Origin: Heliocidaris tuberculata
Lineage: Eukaryota > Echinodermata > Echinoidea > Camarodonta > Echinometridae
Length of the DNA: 64,000 bases
Direction of reading: 5' to 3'
Assembly (NCBI GenBank): GCA_025618425.1
Contig: CM046832.1
Span: forward strand, 22,187,917 to 22,251,916
Shown: piece after piece, positions 24,801 through 34,024 of the stretch
Layout: the number at the start of each line of letters is the position of its first letter
Numbering within the stretch: the stretch's first letter is position 1
The notes under the pieces: model-generated
Database searches by the model: none
Told to the model about the DNA's origin: nothing
Seen by the model: only the letters and a program-made list of their open reading frames with translations
Position numbers and translations under genes: made by a program

Positions 24801-27800
24801 AGGCATATTATTACTATTATTATTATTAAGGTTTCTTTATAGAAAACATGCTTTCTCTGCGGTGGTATTGATATGACTGTTTCAGCTAAGGTCATGACTG
24901 AAGTGGATGCTGAGGTACTTGACATTGGGTTTTTCCTTCAATGGTTGTCCGTGGATCAAGTGTCTGCAGCTGATATGGTTTGACTTCTTAGTGATGTGCA
25001 GAACCTGACATTTACTTTGTTGGAAGGTCATGGCCCAGTCTTCTTCCCAACGTTGTAGGGTATCTAAGTCTTCTTTCAGGTGTTTGGCATCTTATGGTGT
25101 GATACAGGACACAATCATCTGCAAAAAGACGGACTGTTGATCCATGTGTGACATAATCTGTCAAGTCATTTATGTAAAGAAGAAAAAGCAGAGGTCCGAC
25201 TACGCTACCCTGCGGTTCCCCAGAAAGGACGGGCAGGATCGGATTTTGAACCATCTAGGAGAACTTGTTGAGTGCAGTTGGATGAGAAGTCAGCTGCCCA
25301 CTGATGAAGACTATCTCTTATCCTGTAGAACTCTGCCTTGTGCATCTGTCTCTGACAAGGTAATCTGTCAGATGCCTTAGACAGGTCAAGCATGGTGACA
25401 TCAATTTGGCCTTTGATGTCAATTGTTGAGGCAAGGTCTTCAACCACTTGAAGTAGTTGAGTTGTACAGGACCTTTGTTTCCGAAAACCGTGTCGGGCAT
25501 CAATGAGAATTTGGTGAGTGTCCAAGTGTTGTATGATGTTACCGCAGACAATATGCTTCAGTGATTTGTATACAGTGGACTTCAGTGACACTGGCCAGTA
25601 GTTTACAGGCAGAGATCTGTCCCTTTTCTTGAACACAGGAACCACATGTCCTTTCTTCCAATCCTGTGGAATTGTACCCTGGTTACGGGACATTTTTGGA
25701 GAAAAACCTGTTGGAAAAATTTTCCTCTCTTCCTTAGCTCTTCAACATCAGCCTTCTTCCACAGATTGATCTTGTCGCTAACTGGTTTCTTCCTCCTGGC
25801 AGAGATGTCTGAGCCAGTTAAGACAATGCTAAGATCCCCTTAACCTGGGAGAGGTGAACATTTTGTGACAAGGGATTTTCTATTTGTCAGAAATAATTCT
25901 AGAGTGTCTAGAGTGTTTTCCTATGAAAAGATACCAACCATTGGAAACTGCAATTGAGAATCATATCCAAGAATCTGTTGTTAATTTGTGTCATATTCTA
26001 TTTCCATCAACCGTTAGCGAGGACCAGTTTATATGTGGGAGATCGAAGTCCCCTCCAATCCAATTGTGAGAGTTCTCCTGTTGATGACATAGAGATTCCA
26101 TAGAGCTGCAACTTGGAGACTGCATCTTGTGTTTCTCTCGAGAAAACCCATGTTTTTTTCCAAAAGCTCTCTTGATAAAATATGAAGTTGTCACTGTTTT
26201 TGTCCCTGATACTGACTGAGAAGGCAGCTAAGAAATATCAAATAAATATATTTCAAGCATAGTTTATTAATTGAGCCAATGTAGCTGCTCTTTACATGTA
26301 TGAGCATGTTTGGCTCCAGAAGGAAAGACTCAAAGACCACAAATGTTCAGAATTTGGTCAATATACCAAAATAAATGAATTATATCAGAATCACTGATAC
26401 ATACTTTATTGCAGTACATCATGCATTTCAAAATGGCTGATTTAAAATCAAATATAGAAACCATCTAATCCAAAAAGGAATGCTGGGAAGAAAACTCTCT
26501 AGAATTCATTGACATCCAAAGTTACAGGTGGGACCAAGCTTACTCCCTGTTCCAAAAGCCAAGTCTTGTGAAGAAAAAGCAACTAAAATTTACTGAAAAA
26601 CAATCACTGCTGACATCCAAAATTTTGTGAATGAAAACTTGCATGCAACGTTGAAGATAAATGTATCCCTCAAATCTACTGGATAGTGCTCCAAAAGGGA
26701 GATTTTAGCAAATTTTATGGTCAAAGTACTGGGGCCTGCGTGTGATATATATATATGTTATAGCAGATATTACATTCTCGCCAATCTCACCATAAAAGGT
26801 TTGTCCCGCCGTAGAATTACACGCAAGTAATTTTGGACCATGACAATATCCTTGTTATAACCCCTACCTCATTATAGCCGACCTCATTATGTCACATTTT
26901 CCCTGTAACTTGTAACGCATGTGGTGATGGACACCAAAAGTATTAATTAATTTGAGCCAGCAAATGGGTTTTCTAGAATTGGAATATTTATTTTGCATCA
27001 TTGCTGTACTTTTTTATTCATAGAGTTCTTCAAAATTAGGACATTTCATTCTCTCCGGGCATATCTTTGGTCTTTATTTACTATTGAGGTGCAACAATGG
27101 TGACCCTTAAAATACATTTTACACCAAGGGTCATCACCTTTGCTTTTATATATATATCCTATTGAAAGTGATGACAGCCTGTTGAATGTCCAATGGTTAA
27201 CAGTCATCTCATTGCAATCAGATAGCTGCCCAGCACAAATTCAACACTCCTCGGAGGGTAAACGATATTTTGCACCTTCCGATTACTATCCGTTGTGAAA
27301 TCGGAGGGAGTACCGGTGTGTTGGCTCAGTCAGTAGAGCGTCTGCCTTACAACCGGGAGGTCGTGGGTTCGAACCCCGGCCGCGTCATACCAAAAGACGT
27401 TAAAAGATGGGAGTTGCTGCTACCTTGTTTGGCGTTCAACAATAAGGGATAGAGCAACGTCGATCTGGCGCTGCTAAGTGGCTGCCGCGCTCACGATCAA
27501 TTGGGCAAAAGAATTTCCATTTCGGTTTAACTTAATAAAATTTGGAGTGGACTTTAAAAGATTATTATTATTATTATTATTATAATAGCTCATTAACTTA
27601 ACTGTCACCCGACACTCATCTCATAACCAATGGTGACATCTGACAGCCAACGGTCTATAAAAGGAGGGTGATCCCAGCCAACATGCGTGCTTGACAGATT
27701 TTCATCGGACAATAACCGAGCTACAGCGTCAGGAGGTGTACTGCTTTTTGGGCTATGTTTGACCTGCTTTTATACACGATTTCTGATTTTGGCGAAAAAT

Positions 27801-30800
27801 TCGCCCCGTAACCAGTCAGTGTTTGGTTATCCTCTGATTACCAACCAATTAGTCGGATTGGTGTCGGGCGATTGTTGGAAGTGTAGGGTTAGTGTCAGAT
27901 CACCCTCGAATTACCCTCCAATCGCAATCAGATGAATGGGACGCTGACGATGAAAACGGCTGATAGATATCGGGCGGCTAACAGTCTCTCATCCGATTAC
28001 CCCAATCAATGTCGGATGTTTATTGGATTTGCCAGAAAAGAGGGTCCCCAAAATACGCTCGTCAGCTCAAATTTCATCGGAACACTGAAATTTTCGCATT
28101 TTGGGGATCAGATGAGTCTCCGATGGTCAGTGGAAGGGGGCCATTAGTTATAACGTCTACTTGGGTGGCTTTAAAAACAAATGGGGTATTTATTTTCCAA
28201 ATTTACAGCAAATATGGTTGTATTTAATAGAATCAAACCATCATATTCTAAAAAGAGGGTATTAGATATTGAGTTCTTCACATTTACTCCTTAACCCTTA
28301 CTGTACTGGGCTATGTCAAGCTCCTCTCTGACTCCTCGGAGGCCCCTCCCCTCGATCTCCGCCACAACATGACTGATCGATTTTGCACGGACCTTGAGAA
28401 GCACGTAAAGAACACAAATCCATTGTTATTTTTATGTAAATCTGTATTTTTTTCATTTAGTATTATAATTTATGCAAATTATATGCTTAAATATACATTT
28501 TGAATGATAATCAAGTAAAGAAAGGCCTTGGAGATAAAATATGAATGCAAGAAGTTCTTTCTAAACCTTTAAAACATTTCATAAGAAAAAAATTTGTAAG
28601 TGATTCAATTCTTATGTATTCTATTGATTTAAAAATTTTATACGTATTTCTTTGTTTTTCAACTTTAACTTTTTTTATTGTTTTTGAAATCTGCTGTTTC
28701 AGAGTGTTATATGAACCTGTATTCAGTTATAATAAATGATAATTAACAGCTTAAAGAAGAAATTATAGGTGATAAAGGAGGAACATGAGGAAATGCAGTT
28801 TTCCTGTCGTTTTCTACACAAAAGTCAGAAATTCTCCGTTTTCGGGCTGACATGAGGTCATAAAAGGTCACGTGACTTGGTAACTGTAGAACCAATTTTT
28901 GTAAACTTGGTGTCAACAGATGTGCAAGACTTGAAAGAAAAAAGTCAGAAAGTTGCATGGCTTGAAATGCAGTGGTTCAAAATGCGCGGCGAAATTTGTC
29001 TAGGAGATTCCCTCCCAGGCCTCCCGAGTACAGTAAGAGTTAACTTGACCTCCCGTAGGTGATGGGAAAATGTACTTTTTTTCTAGCATCACTGCTTTTA
29101 TTCTTTCTTTTTGTTTAGCAGGGAAGGAAATCTAATCTATTGTGGATAAGATTAATGCTGTATTTGTACTATTCCTCTGTTGTTTACAGAGATAATTTCA
29201 ATTTTTTGTTTTTTATTTTTTGCTGCAGACATCTATGTGTTGATGGTGTCAAGCACCCACAATGTTGCTGCCAAAGGTTGGTACATCGCTCTTGTTGCCA
29301 CCACAGTTGAGACTTCTAACCCAGAAGCAGAGCTGAAACCAGGTCTGGATCTTCTAGGGCCCATCACAAAGAAGTTTGTTTCTGTAGTTGATCAGGAGGT
29401 ACCCACAGACATAGGAGAAAACAGCAAGGTGAGCAAGTGTTCTTATGTTGTTTGGGGGTAAGATATCATCTGCTGAGGACTAGAAGGGCATTAACTAATG
29501 TCATTTTACAAAGAGTTAACACCCTTTTGGCTCTCAGCAAATGATAATTCAAAGAAACCAATGAGGACGAATGAAATACACACTCTTTTGTTATCCATTA
29601 TTAAAATGAGTGAAAGTCAGCTCAGAGATTTTGCCTCATGCCCATATCTTATAGATCCCATTCTCTAGAATGATTATATAGTGCATGATTTTTATTACCT
29701 CAAGCATTATGCCTTTGTGTTGTAACATATTTCTTCTTTTATATTCTATTAAAATGATATGAAAAGATACATATACAATTGTTAATAAAAGAATGTTCCT
29801 GTTACCCCATCTATATTAAAGCATATATCATTAAATCTTTTTCATTTTTTTCCACTCTTACAAAATTTAGAATTGCTTTGTTCAGTAACAAAATAATAAT
29901 GAGGATAACAATGTTTCTGCATGTGCATTGCTGTTTTGAATGGCATTGGTATTATTATCCAAGTGTTTAATCATGAAGTTTAAAAGTTGCAACCTGTCAA
30001 CTCAGTTGGAGCTAAGAATGACTTTAGTGCCTTGGAACTGGTCCATGTGTACATGCAGGGTTCTTGCCAGTGCATAATAACCTCAAGATACCAAGAGTGG
30101 GGGATTTCAGAAAGAAAAGAAAAATATCAAGGACACATTCTCGCAGACAAGGGTATGGACGAGGGTATTACGTATGTCAGTTCATGTACAATCTGCGAAA
30201 TTGTGTTGCTCTTCCCAAACTGGTTGTAGGACACATGCTCCAATGGCAAAAGCTCTGCACTCAGTGTCCTACACTAACTGAACTCCTAACTTCAACCCTG
30301 GGCTGAACACTATACATAAGGGGGTCGGGCTAACTCGGCACTAGGGTGAACTCAGCATCCACGGCGATATGGTTTCTGCTGTGCAAGTGCAAGCTACTCA
30401 TCGGACCTTTAAATAGCTCTAAATTTCTTGTTTTGTGGAAGTTCGCCTTTGGGAATTTTCAGTTTTGCCTTTTTAATAACTATTTTACACATTTGTATCA
30501 AATACCCGTGAATGATTTAATCTGTGCACAAATTAATGCAAGTCTTTGCGATCGATTCAGCTCTTTTGGATATACCGGTATTGGCCCCAATTTTCCGCTG
30601 AAGCCAAGTTGTCCCTAGTGCTGAGTTAGCCTTGATCCTATACATAAGCCTAATCCTAAACCTAAACCGAACCTAAAATCCATTTGCAACCCTCACCCTA
30701 CCCCTGTACCATTCATGAAATGTAGCAACTGTCTGAGCAACCCCAAATCAGCTCCCTGGAATGCCAAAAGGCCATATTTCACTCACTTTTGATCAATGAA

Positions 30801-32725
30801 TATGTTAATGGGCAATTCCAAGCAAAACAGGACATGAACCCCAAAATTCCAAATCTGTCTGATCATTTCAAATTTTGTGTAAAATTTTCATAATCTGATA
30901 AAATTGAGATATTTTGACACTTATGAATACTGAAAATTAGCATATATGTTTAACATTATCTTGAAATCAATAATTGATACCAATTATGATACATTGTAAA
31001 AAAAAGTCATACTAATATGACTTGTTTGTTGAAATACACTGGATACGCAAAGTTTAAGTAACATAGTAACCAAGAATAACAATAGTTTTTGTTCTGCACA
31101 ATCTCTCATACTTCAGCAACCTTGGAACTATAACTCAAAAAACTGTCATTCCATAAAGCCCAGAACACATAATTTCAACCTATTTCCGAAAACGACTCTA
31201 ATTTTGTTATGAAAGTTGATAGGTAAATCAAGGTACCTAATACCTACAAAATGTATGTGCTCTTAGTTTGAAGAAATAATTCACATATGAAATACACTGT
31301 ATGATATGATTGATTATGTCATTCCGTAACATTATTTCAGTTTTGCATAAATTAATTAAACCCTGAACCTATAGATAAGTTCAGCTTAAGATGTCGGACA
31401 ATTATCAACTAAAGTAGGGATGATGAGATAATTTTTAGCATGAAAATGATATGAAATTGAATAATTTTGATTGTTGGGGTTTTGTGTACGGAACAAATGG
31501 GAAAATGGTGGTATCTTATTTCGTTAATGAGACGTATTTCTTTCCTCTATAGGTTTGGTTGTCCTGTATTTTTGAAACCTAAATATTGATCTAGATGATA
31601 GTATAAATTAAAACAAATCTTATGATGACATTTGTAAATAATGAAAAAACCATAGAATACGTAAGAAATCCATAAAACAATGAAATACATGCAATATAAA
31701 ATGGAATGTAATGAAAAATATATCTGAATGTCTCTTAAACTTAACAGAATCATTCTGCACAAATGATTACTTTTCAAATTTTTCAAAAATCTGAATGTGA
31801 ACAAAAATATGAATATATGAATATAATTTGCATAAATTATATTAGATTGATAAGCACTACTAGAGCTGTTTTCAATACAGATATCTTAGGTCATCAAAAA
31901 TTATCAAATTGTTTGCTCAATCTGTGTTTCAAACTATGTTTTAACTACTTATTTATATAATATGAATTTTATATATTGACTTTCAGAAGTCATTACGTAA
32001 CAGTCATTACGTAACAGTCATTCCTTAACGTTGTTTCATTTCATGTTTTGCATAATATTTCAAATATTTTCAAACAGATTTCCAGGAACATGGTGTCATA
32101 TCAAAGCTAACTTACTACAGAATGCCACAGGCCCACAGCAATCTTGAAAACTGGAAGCATATTCAAAGTTCACAGAGTTTGAGCAATGTTTATTCTGGTT
32201 GAAATCAAAAGTCATGTCCTTTTTGTGTCATTCTGTAACAAGGCAATATAATAGTTGAAATCTCATAAATTTGATAAATGGTTGACATGAAACTCAGAAG
32301 TTGTGAAAGTACCTTGCATTGGTTTATGTATTGTACTACCAATTTGAAAATATTGATTATGATGTTCATAATATTCTTCTTTCAAACTTGAAAATATTTT
32401 GTGAACGTCATTCCGTAATGCTTGGAATTGCCCTAATGCACACTTCCAACTTGTAAAATTAGTTGGTCCTCTCAAATCCTCCCCTGGGATGTCACAAAAC
32501 CACTTTTCTTTCAATTTGGAACAAGGATAAACAATTTTATGAGTGTGATCCAAAGTCTACCTACCCCTTTTTGATACATTCCAGATCTTCATTACTAAAT
32601 CCTTCGATGCTACCACTCACTTTGAGACAACCTGTGATGACATCCTAGACACATACCGAAGGGCAACAGGCGAGGAATTTGATTTCAGCAAAGTACAGGA
32701 TGACCTGAATGCTGCGCAGGAGTAA
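11083..32725 (+). CDS. GDI: Rab GDP-dissociation inhibitor (GDI), complete, 9 coding exons
   Basis: Joined exons 11083-11127, 17515-17622, 18073-18175, 19182-19319, 20223-20418, 21994-22125, 23741-24015, 29229-29428 and 32585-32725 give 1338 nt, or 445 residues plus TAA. Vertebrate GDI1/GDI2 have about the same length. Every intron is GT-AG and phases match at all eight junctions. Seen: the N-terminal [10 protein letters not shown] dinucleotide-fold-like motif, GKKVLHMD and YYGG (Tyr39), [19 protein letters not shown] block (here [15 protein letters not shown]), [34 protein letters not shown] and [12 protein letters not shown]. Known of the family: GDI binds GDP-loaded prenylated Rab proteins in the cytosol, extracts them from membranes and recycles them. 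Tyr39 and the Glu/Arg pair of ELPQGFAR (here Glu234 and Arg241) match the Rab-binding platform of mammalian GDI. The ATG has a strong context (A at -3, G at +4). The related Rab escort protein is larger and carries insertions absent here. One GDI is seen; whether it is the only one in the genome cannot be told. Confidence 0.97.
11560..12254. mobile_element. 679-bp near-perfect palindrome (hAT-like foldback element) with 8-bp TSD
   Basis: Arms 11568-11906 and 11908-12246 (339 bp each) are inverted complements with 6 mismatches and no gaps that I can see, around a single base at 11907. GGCATAGG lies directly outside both ends (11560-11567, 12247-12254). Termini read TAGCTATACGAG. Each arm contains a smaller inverted pair (taacttgtatatatggg and its complement), so that motif occurs four times near the centre. 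An 8-bp TSD with TAG/CAG-type ends suggests the hAT superfamily. It sits in GDI intron 1 and has no coding capacity. Confidence 0.9.
12255..13780. other. GDI intron 1, unassigned stretch
   Basis: Has the 'gggcgatttcgccc' palindrome near 12497 with repeated 'gggggcgac' blocks, a GTAC-rich run near 13273 and a G run near 13471. Several 60-125-codon ORFs show no domain and no splice context, so I do not call them genes. Confidence 0.6.
13790..17440 (+). repeat. Composite repeat, copy A (dispersed blocks in GDI intron 1)
   Basis: Blocks shared with 43930-48090: arm fragment 13790-13845 (like 47048-47098), block E 14640-14915 (like 47512-47780), centre 15800-16370 (like 44302-44336 plus 46364-47000), block D 17133-17215 (like 47398-47495) and block F 17229-17440 (like 47850-48085). 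Block order differs between copies. The last block ends 75 bp before GDI exon 2. No coding frame is shared, so this is an old non-coding repeat or segmental copy. Confidence 0.75.
15360..15493. mobile_element. Possible small TIR element (CAGTTTTCGGCCG)
   Basis: CAGTTTTCGGCCG at 15360-15372 and its exact complement at 15481-15493 bound a CpG-rich 134-bp segment inside copy A of the composite repeat. A similar 'gttttcggccggg' lies at 14947. No TSD was found, so this could also be a regulatory palindrome. Confidence 0.45.
17515..17622 (+). CDS. GDI: GDI coding exon 2
   Basis: Starts after a T-rich tract ending TTAG and encodes residues 16-51 ([12 protein letters not shown] ... MTPLAD). It includes the conserved HMDR and YYGG motifs with Tyr39 of the Rab-binding surface. 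Phase 0 at both ends; donor GTAACT. Confidence 0.95.
18073..18175 (+). CDS. GDI: GDI coding exon 3
   Basis: Acceptor CTACAG, donor GTAGGA. Encodes residues 52-85 and the first base of Gly86, with the invariant [14 protein letters not shown] stretch. The linker before it ([17 protein letters not shown]) is the variable part of the family. Ends in phase 1. Confidence 0.95.
18596..18932. mobile_element. TA-flanked MITE, Tc1/mariner (pogo/Tigger) type, in GDI intron 3
   Basis: Ends CAGTCTGACCTCATTTATTC and, in complement, CAGTCCAACCTTGTTTATCC, each flanked by TA (18594-18595 and 18933-18934). Length 337 bp with no ORF of note. CAGT..ACCT..TTAT ends with a TA duplication are the signature of pogo/Tigger-derived MITEs. 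Confidence 0.75.
19182..19319 (+). CDS. GDI: GDI coding exon 4
   Basis: Acceptor TTCTCAG, donor GTAAGC. Encodes [19 protein letters not shown] followed by the [23 protein letters not shown] segment typical of GDI. The family usually has one residue fewer around KKGG. Ends in phase 1. Confidence 0.95.
19577..19635 (+). repeat. Poly-G repeat fragment in GDI intron 4
   Basis: G-rich run followed by 'caggggcagcaccccttaagtgcccc', a fragment of the same family as the 8480-9030 minisatellite region. Confidence 0.6.
20223..20418 (+). CDS. GDI: GDI coding exon 5
   Basis: Acceptor ATTACAG, donor GTGAGA. Encodes [18 protein letters not shown] and onward to [11 protein letters not shown]. The EKRRF.KFL.YV.NFDE motif is diagnostic of GDI. 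Ends in phase 2 inside the Glu codon. Confidence 0.95.
21614..21907 (+). repeat. Long (TTA)n microsatellite in GDI intron 5
   Basis: About 150 bp of nearly pure TTA/ATT repeat (21736-21888) with a few C and G interruptions. It is flanked by mixed GATGAT, AGT and AATAAC trinucleotide repeats. Polymorphic length is expected. The poly-Tyr and poly-Ile ORFs here are artefacts. Confidence 0.95.
21994..22125 (+). CDS. GDI: GDI coding exon 6
   Basis: Acceptor TTCAACAG, donor GTAAGT. Encodes [20 protein letters not shown], then [23 protein letters not shown]. This carries Glu234, the counterpart of the Rab-binding Glu233 in mammals. Ends in phase 2 within Arg241. Confidence 0.95.
23249..23270 (+). 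repeat. Poly-G tract (22 G) in GDI intron 6
   Basis: An uninterrupted G run 470 bp before exon 7. As RNA it could form a G-quadruplex in the intron. Confidence 0.9.
23741..24015 (+). CDS. GDI: GDI coding exon 7
   Basis: The longest exon; acceptor TTTTGTAG, donor GTAAGA. Encodes [18 protein letters not shown] through [12 protein letters not shown]. It completes Arg241 and holds the conserved GE.ARCK..I.DPSY segment. A transposon begins 11 bases past its 3' end (24027). Confidence 0.95.
24520..24835 (+). mobile_element. tRNA-like SINE with B box and (TTA)n tail
   Basis: B-box-like GGGTTCGATTCC near 24567 is followed by 'tttggcaagacattaatc', 'ccacccaggtgaagtaaatgg' and a tail of TTA repeats at 24810-24830. 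The body resembles a SINE type widespread in marine invertebrates (recognised from memory, not searched). The A box is unclear. Confidence 0.65.
24850..26200 (-). pseudogene. CR1/Jockey-like LINE fragment (endonuclease end and reverse transcriptase), broken
   Basis: Reading leftward: [11 protein letters not shown] (C-terminal endonuclease motif, about 26055), a linker, [15 protein letters not shown] and NYWPVSLKS with [10 protein letters not shown] and LDLSKA of the RT fingers, then, in a shifted frame, [20 protein letters not shown] and the catalytic FADD. The continuation to 24850 resembles '[15 protein letters not shown]' and KYL-type sequence in yet another frame. At least two frameshifts make it non-functional. 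Motifs differ from the YADD LINE at 5649-7987, so this is a different clade. It lies antisense in GDI intron 7. Confidence 0.85.
27305..27595 (+). mobile_element. tRNA-derived SINE in GDI intron 7
   Basis: A-box-like TGGCTCAGTCAGTAGAGCG near 27319 and B box GTGGGTTCGAACCCC near 27363, then a body with 'gcgttcaacaataagggat' and 'agcaacgtcgatctggcgctg', ending in a TTA-repeat tail at 27562-27582. The tRNA-like head is followed by an unrelated body, as in SINEs; a free tRNA gene would end at its discriminator base. Confidence 0.85.
28291..29043. mobile_element. TTAA-flanked MITE in GDI intron 7
   Basis: TTAA at 28291-28294 and 29040-29043 flank ends CCCTTACTGTACTGGG and, in complement, CTCTTACTGTACTCGG (14 of 16 match). 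The 745-bp inside has no gene. TTAA TSDs are typical of piggyBac and Kolobok derivatives. Confidence 0.7.
29229..29428 (+). CDS. GDI: GDI coding exon 8
   Basis: Acceptor TGCTGCAG, donor GTGAGC. Encodes [21 protein letters not shown], the TTVET motif and the [16 protein letters not shown] segment. It follows the 5.2-kb intron 7. Phase 1 in, phase 0 out. Confidence 0.95.
30310..30648. mobile_element. MITE with 11-bp TSD in GDI intron 8
   Basis: CTATACATAAG at 30310-30320 and 30638-30648 flank a 317-bp insert with near-terminal inverted repeats: GGCTAACTCGGCACTAGGG at 30328-30346 and its complement with one mismatch at 30613-30631. A related single end, 'ggactaactaggcactagg', occurs at 14572. 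The TSD length is unusual. Confidence 0.8.
30806..32437. mobile_element. 1.6-kb non-autonomous TIR element in GDI intron 8
   Basis: Perfect 15-bp inverted ends GGGCAATTCCAAGCA at 30810-30824 and in complement at 32419-32433, each flanked by TAAT. The interior repeats the motif TCATTCCGTAAC or variants near 31146, 31318, 31989-32030, 32229 and 32407. No transposase-like ORF was seen. It ends 151 bp before GDI exon 9. Confidence 0.75.
32585..32725 (+). CDS. GDI: GDI coding exon 9 (terminal)
   Basis: Acceptor ATTCCAG, stop TAA at 32723. Encodes [20 protein letters not shown] and a variable acidic tail ending DDLNAAQE. The [10 protein letters not shown] motif is nearly invariant in GDI proteins. 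Confidence 0.95.
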   Translation: MFITKSFDATTHFETTCDDILDTYRRATGEEFDFSKVQDDLNAAQE

Positions 32726-32931
32726 TGTTATGAGAGGCAATACCTAATTATAGCAGCCCTGCTCTCCAATACTATCACATAGATTCATACCAATTCATAT
32801 TCAGGTATCTGTATTTAGCATAAATTGTATATAATCTTTGTTATGAATGTATTGTGTGGGCGTCGATATATTTTCTTTTTTTCTAGGCATACATTTAGGA
32901 TTTTCTGAAAAGTACATAGCTGTAATATTCA

Positions 32932-32937
32932 AATAAA
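32932..32937 (+). terminator. First polyadenylation signal after GDI
   Basis: AATAAA 207 bases after the stop codon, followed by an AT-rich stretch. It would give a short 3' UTR. Confidence 0.5.
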
Positions 32938-33582
32938 AGGGAAAAAAATTGCATACATAACACTATTTTGACTATAGTCAAGTGATTTGTTCACCTGATA
33001 TTGCATTTCCAAACTGTAAGTATCAGTTATTCTTAGTAATATTCAGGATGAGTCAAATGAATGCAATCAACATTTAAACCTCATTTTGTATTGTAGGTGA
33101 CCCCTACTTTTTCGTTCCTCATGCAACATAATATGGAAATTTAAGCCAATAATTTAAGAATTGCAACATGGAATCATGCATACAAATGGTAATTGATGCA
33201 TGTGCTCAATTGAAGTGATAGAAAGAAAATCATTTGTTGTTTAATATTAATGAATGATTTGTTTGGGCTGTCATAATCATATGGCATGAACTTTTGTTAC
33301 AATGAATGGATTTCAAATTTCAGAAATGTTTTGACAGACTTTGCAATATTGTAGCAAGTATATTTGTTGATGATACATGTTTCTTTATATCTAATATAAA
33401 AATTTGTTTGTGAGTTTTAATATCAAAGCAAATACTTTGTCCAAAACTTTTTTCCTTAAAGATATTCCTTTCCTTTCTTTCTTATTTTGTATAGCCCTGT
33501 AAGTATTATCATGTACATGATTACCATGTTTTCTGTTTTCGGCTATGAAAATATTTCTCGATAAATTTTTCTTGCAATCTCT

Positions 33583-33588
33583 AATAAA
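33583..33588 (+). terminator. Second candidate polyadenylation signal of GDI
   Basis: AATAAA within CTAATAAAAG, about 0.86 kb after the stop codon. The DNA from 32726 to here has no transposon signature and could be an extended 3' UTR. Confidence 0.4.
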
Positions 33589-33599
33589 AGCAAAATAGA

Positions 33600-33988
33600 A
33601 ATCTTTTGGATTTGGGTATAGTACAATACACAGAAGTGGAAGGAAATTTCAGTTCTGAGTTGTCAAGGAAGTGGGAACGTCTCTTTCTTATGTGTGAGTT
33701 TGCAGTGACTCATGTTTGATTCCAGCACTGAAGATTTTCTATAAATTTGGGGGATTTATTTTCTTTAATTCACAGATTACAGCAATAAGATGATCTAGAA
33801 TTAGTTGTTTACAGTATTTTCTTTTGGGTACTTTTTCAAAAGCAAATGAAAGCAATGGCTTTTGCTGTTAATGTCACAAGTTTGTCAAAGTTGGTAAGAC
33901 TTTTGCTAAGAATTTCTTAGATTTATGTATAACTTCACTATAATTCAAAATCACTTGGTATTGAGATATATATAAATATATATATATA

Positions 33989-34024
<36 letters not shown>

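Larger units (their letters stand above)
24025..26907. mobile_element. TA-flanked Tc1/mariner-like element in GDI intron 7, carrying SINE and LINE insertions
   Basis: Left end CAGGGAAAACTCGATATAAA at 24027 and right end, in complement, CAGGGAAAATGTGACATAAT ending 26905. Both are flanked by TA. Inner sequence near both ends shares 'ccttgttata'. The 2.9-kb span is inflated by a SINE-like unit (24520-24835) and a LINE fragment (24850-26200). No transposase is recognised. The left end lies 11 bp past the exon 7 donor. Confidence 0.7.
32726..33600 (+). other. GDI: Probable GDI 3' UTR
   Basis: AT-rich, no TIR or poly-G repeat signature, and two AATAAA signals. The extent of the transcript is not determined by sequence alone. 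Confidence 0.5.

Noticed and set aside
27314..27385. Functional tRNA gene
   Set aside because: A and B boxes are present, but I could not fold a clean acceptor stem and a SINE body with a TTA tail follows.
30651..30690. Telomere-like CCTAA/CCTAAACC units
   Set aside because: Only a few irregular units. Too short and degenerate for an interstitial telomere.
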